A stretch of DNA of 10,376 nt from Cupriavidus sp. (GCA_013362725.1 JABFVP010000399.1:1-10376); one strand, 5' to 3'; counted from the stretch's first letter, positions 1 to 7,347 are shown. Numbers and translations are program-made. The notes: generated by a model from the letters alone, not told the origin.

Positions 1-3000
1 GCACCGCCGGCACCTGCCGGGCCAGCGCCCGCAGCGCACGAATGATATCGGCGGCGCGCAGCGCGTACTGCTTGATATCGGTAAAGCCGTCGAGCGCCTC
101 GGCCAGCTCCGGGCTGGGCCGGTTCAGCCAGCGCAGACTGGCGTCGACGGTGGCGACAATGGCGGTCAGCGGCTGGTTCACTTCATGCGCGATCGAGGCG
201 GCCAGGCCGCCCATCACGGTCAGGTGCGAGGTGCGCGCCAGTGCCGAACTGGCGCTGCGCAGCCGCCTCTCGGCGGCGACGCGCCGGTTGCTCTCGTCGA
301 TCAGCTGCTGGTACAGGCGCGCGGTCTCGAGCGAGATCGCCACCTGCGGCGCCAGCACCTCGAGTTCGGCGATCCGGGTCGCGTCGAACACCGCCGGCGC
401 CAGGCTGTTTTCCAGGTAGAGCACGCCGACCAGGCTGCCGCCCCGCGGCAGCGGCAGGCACAGCACCGAGCGCGGGCCGCCGGCAATCGCGCCCCTGGTG
501 CGGATCGACGGCGCGTCGGCGATGGCGTCGTCCAGCGCCAGCGTCTGCCGGGTGCGCAGCACGCTGTTGAGCACCGCCAGCGGCAGCGCCTGCTCGCTCG
601 GCACCGCGCTGCCGAGCGTCACCGCCACCTTGCCGTCGAGCACGCGCGCCGAGGCCTCGATCATGGGCTGCTCGCCGCGCATCCGCAGCAGCAAGCCGTA
701 CTGCGCGCCGGCATGGACCACCACATGAGTCATCAGCGTCTCGATCAGCCGGTCCATCACGATCTCGCTGGACATCGCCCTGGCCGCCTTCATGCCGAGC
801 TCCCAGCGCTGCGCGCCGAGCTTGCCGTCGGCGCCGCCGTGGTCGTGCCCCGCCACGTCGCGTTGCGGATGGCGCGCCTCCAGCAGCATCGCCTTGTGGT
901 CGGCGCCCCAGCGGCGGTAGCCGGCATGGGCCAGGCGCCAGTGCTGCGCGGCCGCGGTCGGCAGGCCGCGCGCTTCGCACAGCATGGCGGCCAGCTCGTG
1001 CGCGAGCGCCGCCTCATGAACGAACCCGGCCGCGGCGGCGGCTCCCGCCGCCTGCTCGTAGCCGGCCAGCGCCTGCAGCGGATCGCCGCGCAAGCGCGCC
1101 AGCTCCGCATCGACCAGCGCCAGCTTGCCGCGGAAGGTCAGCGGGTTCAGCGCCGCCCAGTGGGCAAAGCAGTCGCGCTGCGCGGCCACCTCGGTCATGA
1201 CACGGTCCGACGCCGCGCCGGCCGTCGCGTGCGACAGCGCAAGGGCCAGATACAGCCGGCAATCCGCGACGTTGATATGGGCCGGCGCCGACCAGATCAG
1301 CGCCTGCGCCTCGCGCAGGCTGCGCAAGGCGTGGTCCCATTCCTGCCGGAACACCGCCGCCATGCCGTCGTAGAGCCAGATCCAGAACCGGGTCGGCAGC
1401 GAGTTGGCGCGCGCCAGCCGCTGCGCCGCGCTCATCTGGTGCGCGGCCTCTGCCTGCGGTGCGGCTTCGTCGCCGCTGCGCAGCCGGTGCAGGAAGTGGT
1501 GCTGCGAATACAGGATCAGCTCGATATCCCGGTACTGCACCAGCCGCGTCAGCGCCAGCCCGCGGCCGATCTCTTCCTCCACCAGCCGCAGGTGCTCGCC
1601 CATGGCGAGCAGGTCGGACGCGATATGGTTGCAGGCATAGCAGGCCATGCCGATATCGCCCGACGCGCGCCCCAGCGTGACCGCGCGCTGCGCATGCGCC
1701 AGCGCGTACGACAGCGGCCGGGTCCAGGCACTGACCTGGTCGACCGCCACCAGCGTGGCGATGCGCTCGGCCTCGTAGCCATGGCGGTCGGCCAGCTCCA
1801 TCGCCGCCAGCCCGTAGGCCAGTCCGTCCTCGTATTCCTCGTACAGGCTGGCGATAAAGACGCCGAACCACGACAGCCCGTATGGCGATTCCGCGGTGGC
1901 GCCGTGTTCCAGCGTCAGCTCCACCATCTTGGCCACGTGCAGGAAGCTGATGCCGTCGCGCACGAACAGCGACGAGATCAGCGTCGACAGCAGCCCCATG
2001 ATGGTCTGGATGCGGTGGTCTTCGGTCGCCGGCAACCGGCCCAGGCTGTCGATGGCGCGCCCGCCCAGCGCCTGCTTCACCGTGTCATAGGCCTCGCGCA
2101 TGCGCGCCGGGCCGGGCCCGCGCTCCAGGTGGATATCGAGCAGCGCCAGCCCCGACAGCGCGGCGTTGATCGCGCCCTCGTAGTCGGAACGCACGGTCTG
2201 CAGGCTGGCCTTGAGCCGGTGCACGGCGGCCTTGTCCAGCGGCGGCAGGTCGCGCGCCAGCAGCGCGTCGATCTCCTGCGAGGCCGGCTCCAGCCGCGCC
2301 TGCGCCAGCAGGCATTCGCAGTGAAGCACGCTGGCGGCGTAGGCCAGCGCGCAGTGCGTGGTCCACCACGACGGCTGCATCAGCGCGAATGCGGCGTCGG
2401 TGTAGCGCGTCGCCTGCGCTATCGCCGCGCTGCGCCGGGCGCGCCTGGCGGCCACCAGCAGCACCTGCACGAAGGCCACGCGCTGCGGCTCGGGCAGCGG
2501 ATGGCCGGCCGCGCGTTCGATCTGGTTGCCGATCTCGAAGGCATGCGCGGCCTGGTCGGCCTGCCAGTGCTCGATCATGATGGCCGCGATGCGCGCGTGC
2601 GCGGCCGGGCGCTCGCGCGGCGCGATCATGGCGTACGCGGCTTCCAGCACGCGGTCGTGCTGGAATGCATAGCCGTCTTCGGTCCGTACCAGCAGGCCGG
2701 CATCGACAAAGGGGCGCAGCCGCTCGCCGAGCTGCGCCGCATCGAGTTGCGCCACACACGCGAGCAGGCTTTGCTCGCAGCGTATGCCCACGCACGCCAG
2801 CTGCCGGAGCAGCTCCGTCCCCTGCTGCGGCAGCCGTGCGAAGCGGCGCGTCATCAGGTCGGTCACGCTGTCGGTGTAGCGATGCTGCCCGGCATCGGCC
2901 TCGTCCCAGTGCCAGCCGGCGCGGTCGTCGCGGTAGGCCAGCACGCCGTCGTCGACCAGCGTGCGCAACAGCTGGTACGAGAAGAAGGGATTGCCGCCGG

Positions 3001-4702
3001 TCTTCTCATGCACCAGTTGCGCCAGCGCTTGCACGCGCGGCGCCGGCTCGTTGAGCGCGGCCGCCACCAGTTCGGTCAACTCCGGCACGGCCAGCGGCCG
3101 CACGGCGATGCGCGTGACCGGCAGCGCGCCGGCGCGGCTGGCGTGCAGCAGCCACGAAAAGCGCTGCTCGACATCGTTGCCGTGGTCGCGATAGGCGGCG
3201 ATCAGCAGCAGGTTGCCCGGGCGCTGCGCGGTGAAGGCTTCGAGCAGCGCGATGGTCGACGCATCGGCCCATTGCAGGTCATCGAAGCACAGCACCAGCG
3301 GCGCGCCCTGATCGGCAAAGGTGGCGAAGGTGGCAAGGATGGCCTGCTGCGCGCGCGCCTGCGCCTGCTGGGCCGGCACCTCGGCCAGCGGCGCGGTGCG
3401 TCCCAGCACGTGCTCGGCCTCGGGCACCAGCACGGCAATGGCCCGGCCCTGCCCCGCGAGCGCGCGCAGCCAGCGCTTGCGCACCGGCGCCAGCGCGGCT
3501 TCCGGCTCGCCCAGCAGCGGCAGCGTCAGCGCGCGGATCATCTGCGCAACCGGGGCGTACGGAATGTCGAGCTGCAACTGGTCGCTCTTGCCGCTGGCAA
3601 AGGGCATGCCGTGCTGCCCTGCCTGGCACGACAGCCACGCCGCCAGCGCCGACTTGCCGCTGCCGGCGGCGCCGGCGATCAGCACCAGCTCGGACTGGCC
3701 GCTGTGGCGCACGCGCGCCAGCGCGTCGGCAAGCTGCGCGGTTTCGCGCGCGCGGCCGAAGAGCTCGCCGGACACGTTCAGCGTCGAGGTCGCGCCGGCG
3801 GCATCGAGCCTGAACGGCGCGATCTCGCCGCGTTCGCGCCAGTCCGCCTGGCAGCGCAGCAGGTCGGCGAGCAGCGACATGGCGCCGGCATAGCGGTCAG
3901 CGGGGTCCTTGGCCAGCAGCCTGAGCACGATCGCCCCCAGCAACGGCGCGATCCCAGGCGCGCGCACGTGCGGCGGCACGGGTTCGACGGCGAGATGGGC
4001 GTGCTGCCACGCCGCGGGCGAATCGGCGGTGAACGGCAGCGTGCCGGTCAGCATCCGGTAGAAGGCGACGCCTAGCGAATACAGGTCAGAACGGGCGCTG
4101 GTGCGCGTCTGGTCGGCGCGGGCGACTTCGGGCGCCTGGTATGGCCACGAGGCGGGGCCGGGGCGCGGCACCACGGGCGGCATGGCGTCCAGCGCGGTGG
4201 CATGGTCGAAGCCGGTCAGGCGCACGCCGGCACTGTCGTTGGCGCCGGCATCGGCGCTATCTTCGACGAGCAGGTTGTGTGGCCGGATATCGCCATGCAG
4301 CAGGCCGTGCGCATGCGCGCCCGCCAGCGCTCGCGCGCTGCCGATGGCAAGCTCCAGGAAGCGCGCGACCGGGACCGGGGCATCCCCAAGCGTCGCGGCG
4401 AGGGTCGATGCGGGCGCGCCGCCATACACCACCACCATGCGTTCTGCGGTGCGCAGCGTGGCCGCCGGCACCGCGGCCCAGTCCGCCTGCAAGCGCCCGG
4501 CCAGCCGGGCTTCGTCCTGCAGTGGCGCACTGCCGGCCAGCGGCGCACTCCTGGCGAAGCAGCGCAACCCGGTGTCGGGGTCGGACAGTTGCAGGTAGTC
4601 GATGCCGTCCGACACGTGCAGCACGGTCTGCGCGGCCCGCGCCAGCCAGGCCTCGTCAAAGGCCGCTGCGGCGCTTTGCTGCGGCGGAATGCCAGGCTTC
4701 AT
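1..4702 (-). CDS. Giant hybrid sensor: kinase-like / AAA ATPase / helical repeats / GAF / histidine kinase (3' end outside window)
   Basis: The frame is open from ATG 4702 to position 2, giving 1567 codons with no stop. Domains in order: a protein-kinase-like domain (about 30-300) with HGDIRPHN (136-143, Asp138), APE (190-192) and DLYSLG (206-211). Next comes an AAA/STAND ATPase (from about 315) with P-loop GAAGSGKS (344-351), Walker B LCFDDLQWAD (471-480) and GGNPFF (569-574). A long helical, TPR-like region (about 700-1310) leads to a GAF domain (about 1325-1460) and a HisKA segment with the H-box HEVNQPLTAI, phosphoacceptor His1506. HATPase_c should follow beyond the window edge. This is the architecture of 'trifunctional Ser/Thr kinase/ATP-binding/sensor histidine kinase' proteins. 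The kinase-like domain is degenerate: GFD (164-166) stands where DFG is expected and Arg51 sits where the VAIK lysine is expected. There is no obvious Shine-Dalgarno before ATG 4702; in-frame GTG 4735 is an alternative start. It is probably cytoplasmic, as no membrane segment was seen, and is likely cotranscribed with the response regulator upstream. Confidence 0.93.
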   Translation of the reverse strand, partial: MKPGIPPQQSAAAAFDEAWLARAAQTVLHVSDGIDYLQLSDPDTGLRCFARSAPLAGSAPLQDEARLAGRLQADWAAVPAATLRTAERMVVVYGGAPASTLAATLGDAPVPVARFLELAIGSARALAGAHAHGLLHGDIRPHNLLVEDSADAGANDSAGVRLTGFDHATALDAMPPVVPRPGPASWPYQAPEVARADQTRTSARSDLYSLGVAFYRMLTGTLPFTADSPAAWQHAHLAVEPVPPHVRAPGIAPLLGAIVLRLLAKDPADRYAGAMSLLADLLRCQADWRERGEIAPFRLDAAGATSTLNVSGELFGRARETAQLADALARVRHSGQSELVLIAGAAGSGKSALAAWLSCQAGQHGMPFASGKSDQLQLDIPYAPVAQMIRALTLPLLGEPEAALAPVRKRWLRALAGQGRAIAVLVPEAEHVLGRTAPLAEVPAQQAQARAQQAILATFATFADQGAPLVLCFDDLQWADASTIALLEAFTAQRPGNLLLIAAYRDHGNDVEQRFSWLLHASRAGALPVTRIAVRPLAVPELTELVAAALNEPAPRVQALAQLVHEKTGGNPFFSYQLLRTLVDDGVLAYRDDRAGWHWDEADAGQHRYTDSVTDLMTRRFARLPQQGTELLRQLACVGIRCEQSLLACVAQLDAAQLGERLRPFVDAGLLVRTEDGYAFQHDRVLEAAYAMIAPRERPAAHARIAAIMIEHWQADQAAHAFEIGNQIERAAGHPLPEPQRVAFVQVLLVAARRARRSAAIAQATRYTDAAFALMQPSWWTTHCALAYAASVLHCECLLAQARLEPASQEIDALLARDLPPLDKAAVHRLKASLQTVRSDYEGAINAALSGLALLDIHLERGPGPARMREAYDTVKQALGGRAIDSLGRLPATEDHRIQTIMGLLSTLISSLFVRDGISFLHVAKMVELTLEHGATAESPYGLSWFGVFIASLYEEYEDGLAYGLAAMELADRHGYEAERIATLVAVDQVSAWTRPLSYALAHAQRAVTLGRASGDIGMACYACNHIASDLLAMGEHLRLVEEEIGRGLALTRLVQYRDIELILYSQHHFLHRLRSGDEAAPQAEAAHQMSAAQRLARANSLPTRFWIWLYDGMAAVFRQEWDHALRSLREAQALIWSAPAHINVADCRLYLALALSHATAGAASDRVMTEVAAQRDCFAHWAALNPLTFRGKLALVDAELARLRGDPLQALAGYEQAAGAAAAAGFVHEAALAHELAAMLCEARGLPTAAAQHWRLAHAGYRRWGADHKAMLLEARHPQRDVAGHDHGGADGKLGAQRWELGMKAARAMSSEIVMDRLIETLMTHVVVHAGAQYGLLLRMRGEQPMIEASARVLDGKVAVTLGSAVPSEQALPLAVLNSVLRTRQTLALDDAIADAPSIRTRGAIAGGPRSVLCLPLPRGGSLVGVLYLENSLAPAVFDATRIAELEVLAPQVAISLETARLYQQLIDESNRRVAAERRLRSASSALARTSHLTVMGGLAASIAHEVNQPLTAIVATVDASLRWLNRPSPELAEALDGFTDIKQYALRAADIIRALRALARQVPAV

Positions 4703-4742
4703 GGGGCAGCAATAGTTGGAGGCTCGGCGCGCCACGGCGCAT

Positions 4743-5402
4743 TCAGCCGCCGACCTCGCACAGGCCCAACCGCTGCGCCATCAGCACCAGCTCGGCAAAG
4801 GTGCGCGCCTTCATCTTGCGCATGGCCTGGCCGCGGTGGATCTTCACCGTCACCTCGCTGATGCCGATCTGCGCGGCGATCTGCTTGTTGAGCAGTCCCG
4901 CCACCGCCAGGCCCATGACCTCGCCTTCGCGCGGCGTCAGCGACTGGTAGCAGGCGCGCAAAGCCTCGAGCTGGCGCAGACCCTCGCGCCGCAGCCGGTC
5001 TTTCTCCAGCGCGGCGGCGACCGCGTCGAGCAAGTCCTGGTCGCGGAACGGCTTGGGCATGAAGTCTTCGGCACCGGCCTTCATGGCCGCGACCGTCATG
5101 GCGATATCGCCGTAGCCGGTCATGAAGATGATGGGGATGTGGATGCCCAGCTGGCCCAGCCGCGCCTGCAGGTCAAGTCCGCTCTGCCCGCGCAGCCTGA
5201 CATCGAGCAGCAGGCAGCATGGCGTATCGGGCAAGGACGTTGCCAGCAGTTCGGCGGCCGAGGCGAACAGCGCCACGTTCAGGCCGACCGAGCGGCACAA
5301 GTTGCCCAGCGCGCGGCGCAGCGCGGCATCGTCGTCTACCACCAGCACCGTCGCGTCATCGTTCGCACTGGTGTCGGCTGGCTCCAGGCTCGGTGATGTC
5401 AC
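4743..5402 (-). CDS. FixJ/NodW-family response regulator (receiver + LuxR HTH)
   Basis: A 219-residue two-domain transcription factor. The receiver has the acidic cluster DDD (23-25), phosphoacceptor Asp67 in LLLDVRL, Thr95 in FMTGYGD and Lys117 in PKPF, so all canonical switch residues are present. The C-terminal LuxR-type DNA-binding domain (about 153-210) begins SLTPREGEV and contains NKQIAAQIGISEVTVKIHR. Length and the FMTGYGD and PKPF signatures match the FixJ/NodW/TodT/StyR class, whose usual partners are HisKA kinases of the type encoded by the next gene. I chose GTG 5402 because GGAG (5411-5414) lies 8 bases upstream and a TATAAT box lies further upstream. The longer ATG 5456 start would fall inside the predicted promoter. 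The gene probably autoregulates and/or controls the divergent hydrolase operon (inference from position). The 40-base gap to the sensor gene suggests cotranscription. Confidence 0.93.
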   Translation of the reverse strand: MTSPSLEPADTSANDDATVLVVDDDAALRRALGNLCRSVGLNVALFASAAELLATSLPDTPCCLLLDVRLRGQSGLDLQARLGQLGIHIPIIFMTGYGDIAMTVAAMKAGAEDFMPKPFRDQDLLDAVAAALEKDRLRREGLRQLEALRACYQSLTPREGEVMGLAVAGLLNKQIAAQIGISEVTVKIHRGQAMRKMKARTFAELVLMAQRLGLCEVGG

Positions 5403-5410
5403 GGTCAGAT

Positions 5411-5414
5411 CTCC
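5411..5414 (-). promoter_or_regulatory. Ribosome binding site that decides the regulator start
   Basis: GGAG on the minus strand, 8 bases before GTG 5402. It supports the GTG start over ATG 5456. Confidence 0.65.
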
Positions 5415-5438
5415 AGTGCGCTCGGAAAGGTGTTGCGG

Positions 5439-5466
5439 ATTATAACCAGCGGGCATGTCATCGCAA
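5439..5466 (-). promoter_or_regulatory. Sigma70-type promoter of the response regulator/sensor genes
   Basis: On the minus strand a perfect TATAAT (5444-5439) is preceded by TTGCGA (5466-5461) with a 16-base spacer. Perfect TATAAT is rare in such GC-rich DNA. The predicted transcript start, around 5430-5433, leaves a leader of about 30 bases before GTG 5402, containing the GGAG ribosome site. The -35 is only a half match to TTGACA, so activation or repression at this promoter is possible. Confidence 0.7.
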
Positions 5467-5472
5467 GGACCG
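5463..5472 (+). repeat. Direct repeat copy 1 (GCAAGGACCG)
   Basis: This exact 10-base sequence recurs at 5736-5745 in the same orientation, 273 bases away. Copy 1 overlaps the -35 element of the regulator promoter. It could be a shared operator or chance; the region is short enough that chance is not excluded. Confidence 0.45.
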
Positions 5473-5506
5473 GGATGGAATCACGGCAGTGATGCAACGG
5501 GCACCC

Positions 5507-5518
5507 ATACCATGGTGT
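5507..5518. promoter_or_regulatory. Palindrome around ACCATGGT
   Basis: A perfect 8-base palindrome ACCATGGT (5509-5516) sits inside ATACCATGGTGT, which has one mismatched pair. ATACCA (5507-5512) recurs at 5617-5622. It is a candidate half of a regulator site; there is no direct evidence of binding. Confidence 0.35.
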
Positions 5519-5520
5519 TA

Positions 5521-5540
5521 GTCGCGGGGCGTACCGCGAC
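5521..5540. promoter_or_regulatory. 20-base dyad, possible operator
   Basis: Perfect 7-base arms GTCGCGG (5521-5527) and CCGCGAC (5534-5540) are separated by 6 bases. Arm centres lie 13 bases apart, a bit more than one helical turn, which would suit a dimeric DNA-binding protein. It lies about 110 bases upstream of the candidate rightward promoter. It could also form a hairpin, but no U-tract follows, so a terminator is unlikely. Confidence 0.45.
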
Positions 5541-5591
5541 GGCGTGCGGCGGCCACGCACCGCCGCGGCGCCCGCCTGGCACCTCGACCGG

Positions 5592-5604
5592 GCGCCGCCG
5601 GCGC
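5592..5604. repeat. 13-base GC palindrome
   Basis: GCGCCG and CGGCGC flank a single C. In DNA this rich in G and C such a palindrome can arise by chance, and I assign no role. Confidence 0.3.
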
Positions 5605-5614
5605 GGTCGCCGGG

Positions 5615-5628
5615 TAATACCAACATAC
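5615..5628 (+). promoter_or_regulatory. ATAC direct-repeat block next to the rightward promoter
   Basis: TAATACCAACATAC carries two ATAC elements 8 bases apart (5617-5620 and 5625-5628), ending 3 bases upstream of the candidate -35. An A/T-richer block just upstream of a weak -35 is a typical activator location. It shares ATACCA with the palindrome at 5507-5512. Confidence 0.35.
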
Positions 5629-5631
5629 GAT

Positions 5632-5659
5632 TTGCGTTCGCGCACACACCGACTAGTCT
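5632..5659 (+). promoter_or_regulatory. Candidate promoter of the hydrolase operon
   Basis: TTGCGT (5632-5637) and TAGTCT (5654-5659) with a 16-base spacer. Both boxes are partial matches to the sigma70 consensus, which would fit an activator-dependent promoter. The implied leader is about 110-115 bases. Confidence 0.4.
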
Positions 5660-5723
5660 TCCCTACGGCAGCGCCGCGGCCACGCGACCAACGGCCGCTG
5701 CTCCGCCCCCTTCCGCGTGACGA

Positions 5724-5741
5724 CCTTGCGTTGAAGCAAGG
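5724..5741 (+). other. Leader hairpin upstream of the first hydrolase gene
   Basis: CCTTGC and GCAAGG form a perfect 6-bp stem with a 6-base loop (5730-5735). It lies in the predicted 5' leader, 39 bases before the start codon and 26 bases before the ribosome site. The right arm overlaps copy 2 of the 10-base repeat. There is no U-tract. It might affect mRNA stability; this is inference. Confidence 0.35.
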
Positions 5742-5745
5742 ACCG
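5736..5745 (+). repeat. Direct repeat copy 2 (GCAAGGACCG)
   Basis: Identical to 5463-5472. This copy lies 35 bases before the first hydrolase gene and overlaps the leader hairpin. Confidence 0.45.
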
Positions 5746-5780
5746 CACCGGGCTCAACCCTGCTCCCAAGGAACGACCCC

Positions 5781-6467
5781 ATGTCCAACCCGAAGCTCGA
5801 AGTCCTCACCCCGCAGAACAGCCAGCTGATCATCATCGACCACCAGCCGCAGATGGCCTTCGGCGTGCAGTCGATGGACCGGCAGGCCATGAAGAACAAC
5901 GTGGTCGGCCTGGCCAAGGCCGCCAGGATCTTCAATATCCCGACGACCATCACCACCGTCGAGAGCGAGTCGTTCTCGGGCTTCACCTATCCGGAACTGC
6001 TCGATGTGTTCCCGGAGCAGAAGACCCTGGAGCGCACCTCGATGAACTCGTGGGACGACCAGAAGGTGCGCGACGCGCTCAAGGCCAACGGCCGCAACAA
6101 GGTGATCGTCGCCGGCCTGTGGACCGAGGTGTGCAACACCACCTTCGCGCTGTGCGCGATGCTGGAAGGCAACTACGAGATCTACATGGTAGCCGATGCT
6201 TCGGGCGGCACCAGCAAGGAGGCGCACGACTACGCCATGCAGCGCATGGTGCAGGCCGGCGCCGTGCCGGTGACCTGGCAGCAGGTGCTGCTGGAATGGC
6301 AGCGCGACTGGGCCCATCGCGACACGTATGACGCCGTGATGAAGCTGGTCAAGGAGCATTCGGGTGCCTATGGCATGGGCGTCGACTACGCTTACACCAT
6401 GGTCCACAAGGCGCCGCAACGCACTGCCACGCCGCACGAGTCGATCGCGCCGGTGCCGGCGCGCTGA
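5781..6467 (+). CDS. YcaC-like isochorismatase-family cysteine hydrolase
   Basis: A 228-residue cytoplasmic protein with the isochorismatase-like alpha/beta fold and no signal peptide. Catalytic candidates are Asp20 in LIIIDHQPQ, Arg85 in LERTSMNSW (YcaC has Arg at this site where many relatives have Lys) and the nucleophile Cys118 in GLWTEVCNTT. TEVC and NSWDD match the YcaC subgroup of unassigned cysteine hydrolases, not the true isochorismatases of siderophore synthesis. The C-terminal tail after about residue 195 is somewhat longer than I recall for E. coli YcaC. The start is supported by AAGGA (5768-5772), 8 bases upstream. It is the first gene of the rightward operon, followed after 53 bases by an alpha/beta hydrolase. 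The substrate is unknown; the family hydrolyses C-N bonds in amides, N-carbamoyl compounds or hydrazides. Confidence 0.92.
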   Translation: MSNPKLEVLTPQNSQLIIIDHQPQMAFGVQSMDRQAMKNNVVGLAKAARIFNIPTTITTVESESFSGFTYPELLDVFPEQKTLERTSMNSWDDQKVRDALKANGRNKVIVAGLWTEVCNTTFALCAMLEGNYEIYMVADASGGTSKEAHDYAMQRMVQAGAVPVTWQQVLLEWQRDWAHRDTYDAVMKLVKEHSGAYGMGVDYAYTMVHKAPQRTATPHESIAPVPAR

Positions 6468-6521
6468 GCCTGCGGCGATCTCGTTGCCTGCTGTCGTCCT
6501 CCTCCATCGCAAAGGTGAACC

Positions 6522-7343
6522 ATGAGTTTTATTGCCAGCAAAGACGGTACCCGGATCTTCTACAAGGACTGGGGCTCGGGCCGCCCGGTCGTGTTCTCGC
6601 ACGGCTGGCCGCTCAACGCCGACGCCTGGGACGCGCAGATGCTGTTCCTGGTGCAGCAGGGCTTCCGCGTGATCGCCCATGACCGCCGCGGCCACGGCCG
6701 CTCGGACCAGCCCGCGCAAGGCAACGACATGGACACCTATGCCGACGACCTGGCGGCGCTGCTGGACGCACTGGACTTGCAGGATGCGACGCTGGTGGGC
6801 CACTCCACCGGCGGCGGCGAGGTGGCGCACTATATCGGCCGCCACGGCACCAAACGCGTCGCCAAGGCCGTGCTGATCGGCGCGGTGCCGCCGGTGATGC
6901 TCAAGACCGCGGCCTACCCGGGCGGCCTGCCGATGGCGGTGTTCGACGATATCCGCAAGGGCGTCGCCGACAACCGCTCGCAGTTCTACCGGGACCTGGC
7001 GGTGCCGTTCTTCGGCTTCAACCGCGACGGCGCCAAGGTCTCGCAGGGCACCATCGACGCGTTCTGGGCGCAGGGCATGGCCGGCGGCATCGTCGGCCAG
7101 TACGCCTGCATCCGCGAGTTCTCGGAGGTGGACTACACCGGGGACCTGAAAAAGATCGACGTGCCGACGCTGATCCTGCACGGCGACGACGACCAGATCG
7201 TGCCCATCGGCAACTCGGCGCGGCTGTCGGCCGAGATCGTGAAGGACGCCACGCTGAAGGTCTACCCCGGTGCCTCGCACGGCATGTGCGTGATCAACGC
7301 CGACCAGGTCAATGCCGACCTGCTCGCCTTCCTGAACGCCTGA
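6522..7343 (+). CDS. Alpha/beta hydrolase, aryl esterase / cofactor-free haloperoxidase family
   Basis: A 273-residue alpha/beta hydrolase of the usual family length. The catalytic triad is Ser95 in the nucleophile elbow GHSTGGGE, Asp224 in HGDDDQIVP and His253 in GASHGM. HGWP (27-30) supplies the oxyanion-hole region, and DRRGHGRSDQP (54-64) is typical of this group. It closely resembles the Pseudomonas fluorescens aryl esterase type, often named 'chloroperoxidase' or 'non-heme haloperoxidase'. These enzymes use no metal; halogenation is a side effect of peracid formation from short carboxylic acids and hydrogen peroxide, so esterase/perhydrolase is the safer description. No signal peptide, so cytoplasmic. 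AAGGTG (6512-6517) lies just before the start. It ends 4 bases before the next gene, suggesting translational coupling. Confidence 0.93.
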   Translation: MSFIASKDGTRIFYKDWGSGRPVVFSHGWPLNADAWDAQMLFLVQQGFRVIAHDRRGHGRSDQPAQGNDMDTYADDLAALLDALDLQDATLVGHSTGGGEVAHYIGRHGTKRVAKAVLIGAVPPVMLKTAAYPGGLPMAVFDDIRKGVADNRSQFYRDLAVPFFGFNRDGAKVSQGTIDAFWAQGMAGGIVGQYACIREFSEVDYTGDLKKIDVPTLILHGDDDQIVPIGNSARLSAEIVKDATLKVYPGASHGMCVINADQVNADLLAFLNA

Positions 7344-7347
7344 GCTT

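Larger units (their letters stand above)
5403..5780. promoter_or_regulatory. Divergent intergenic control region
   Basis: A 378-base region between the leftward regulator and the rightward hydrolase operon. I see no convincing gene in it; the short open frames crossing it have poor starts and shadow-type composition. It is less GC-rich in patches around 5436-5446, 5506-5520 and 5615-5640, as expected for promoters and operators. It holds two candidate promoters, two ATACCA blocks 110 bases apart, a 20-base dyad, a 13-base GC palindrome, a 10-base direct repeat near the two ends, and a leader hairpin. No transcription terminator or riboswitch was recognised. Confidence 0.75.

Noticed and set aside
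185..4075. A 1296-codon plus-strand open frame opposite the sensor gene
   Set aside because: It is codon-aligned antisense to the sensor frame and stays open because TTA, CTA and TCA codons are rare in GC-rich genes. Its Arg/Gln/Ala/His-rich translation shows no domain, while the minus strand shows full kinase, ATPase, GAF and HisKA motifs. Its first ATG is simply the complement of the phosphoacceptor His codon.
5592..5604. GC palindrome as a transcription terminator
   Set aside because: No U-tract follows on either strand, and such palindromes are expected by chance at this GC content.
5781..6467. Assigning the first hydrolase as a true isochorismatase for siderophore synthesis
   Set aside because: TEVC, NSWDD and the Arg at the triad position match the YcaC subgroup, and no other siderophore synthesis genes are present.
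6522..7343. Naming the alpha/beta hydrolase a true haloperoxidase
   Set aside because: It has only the Ser-Asp-His triad and no cofactor or metal site. Halogenation in this family is a perhydrolase side reaction, so esterase/perhydrolase family is safer.
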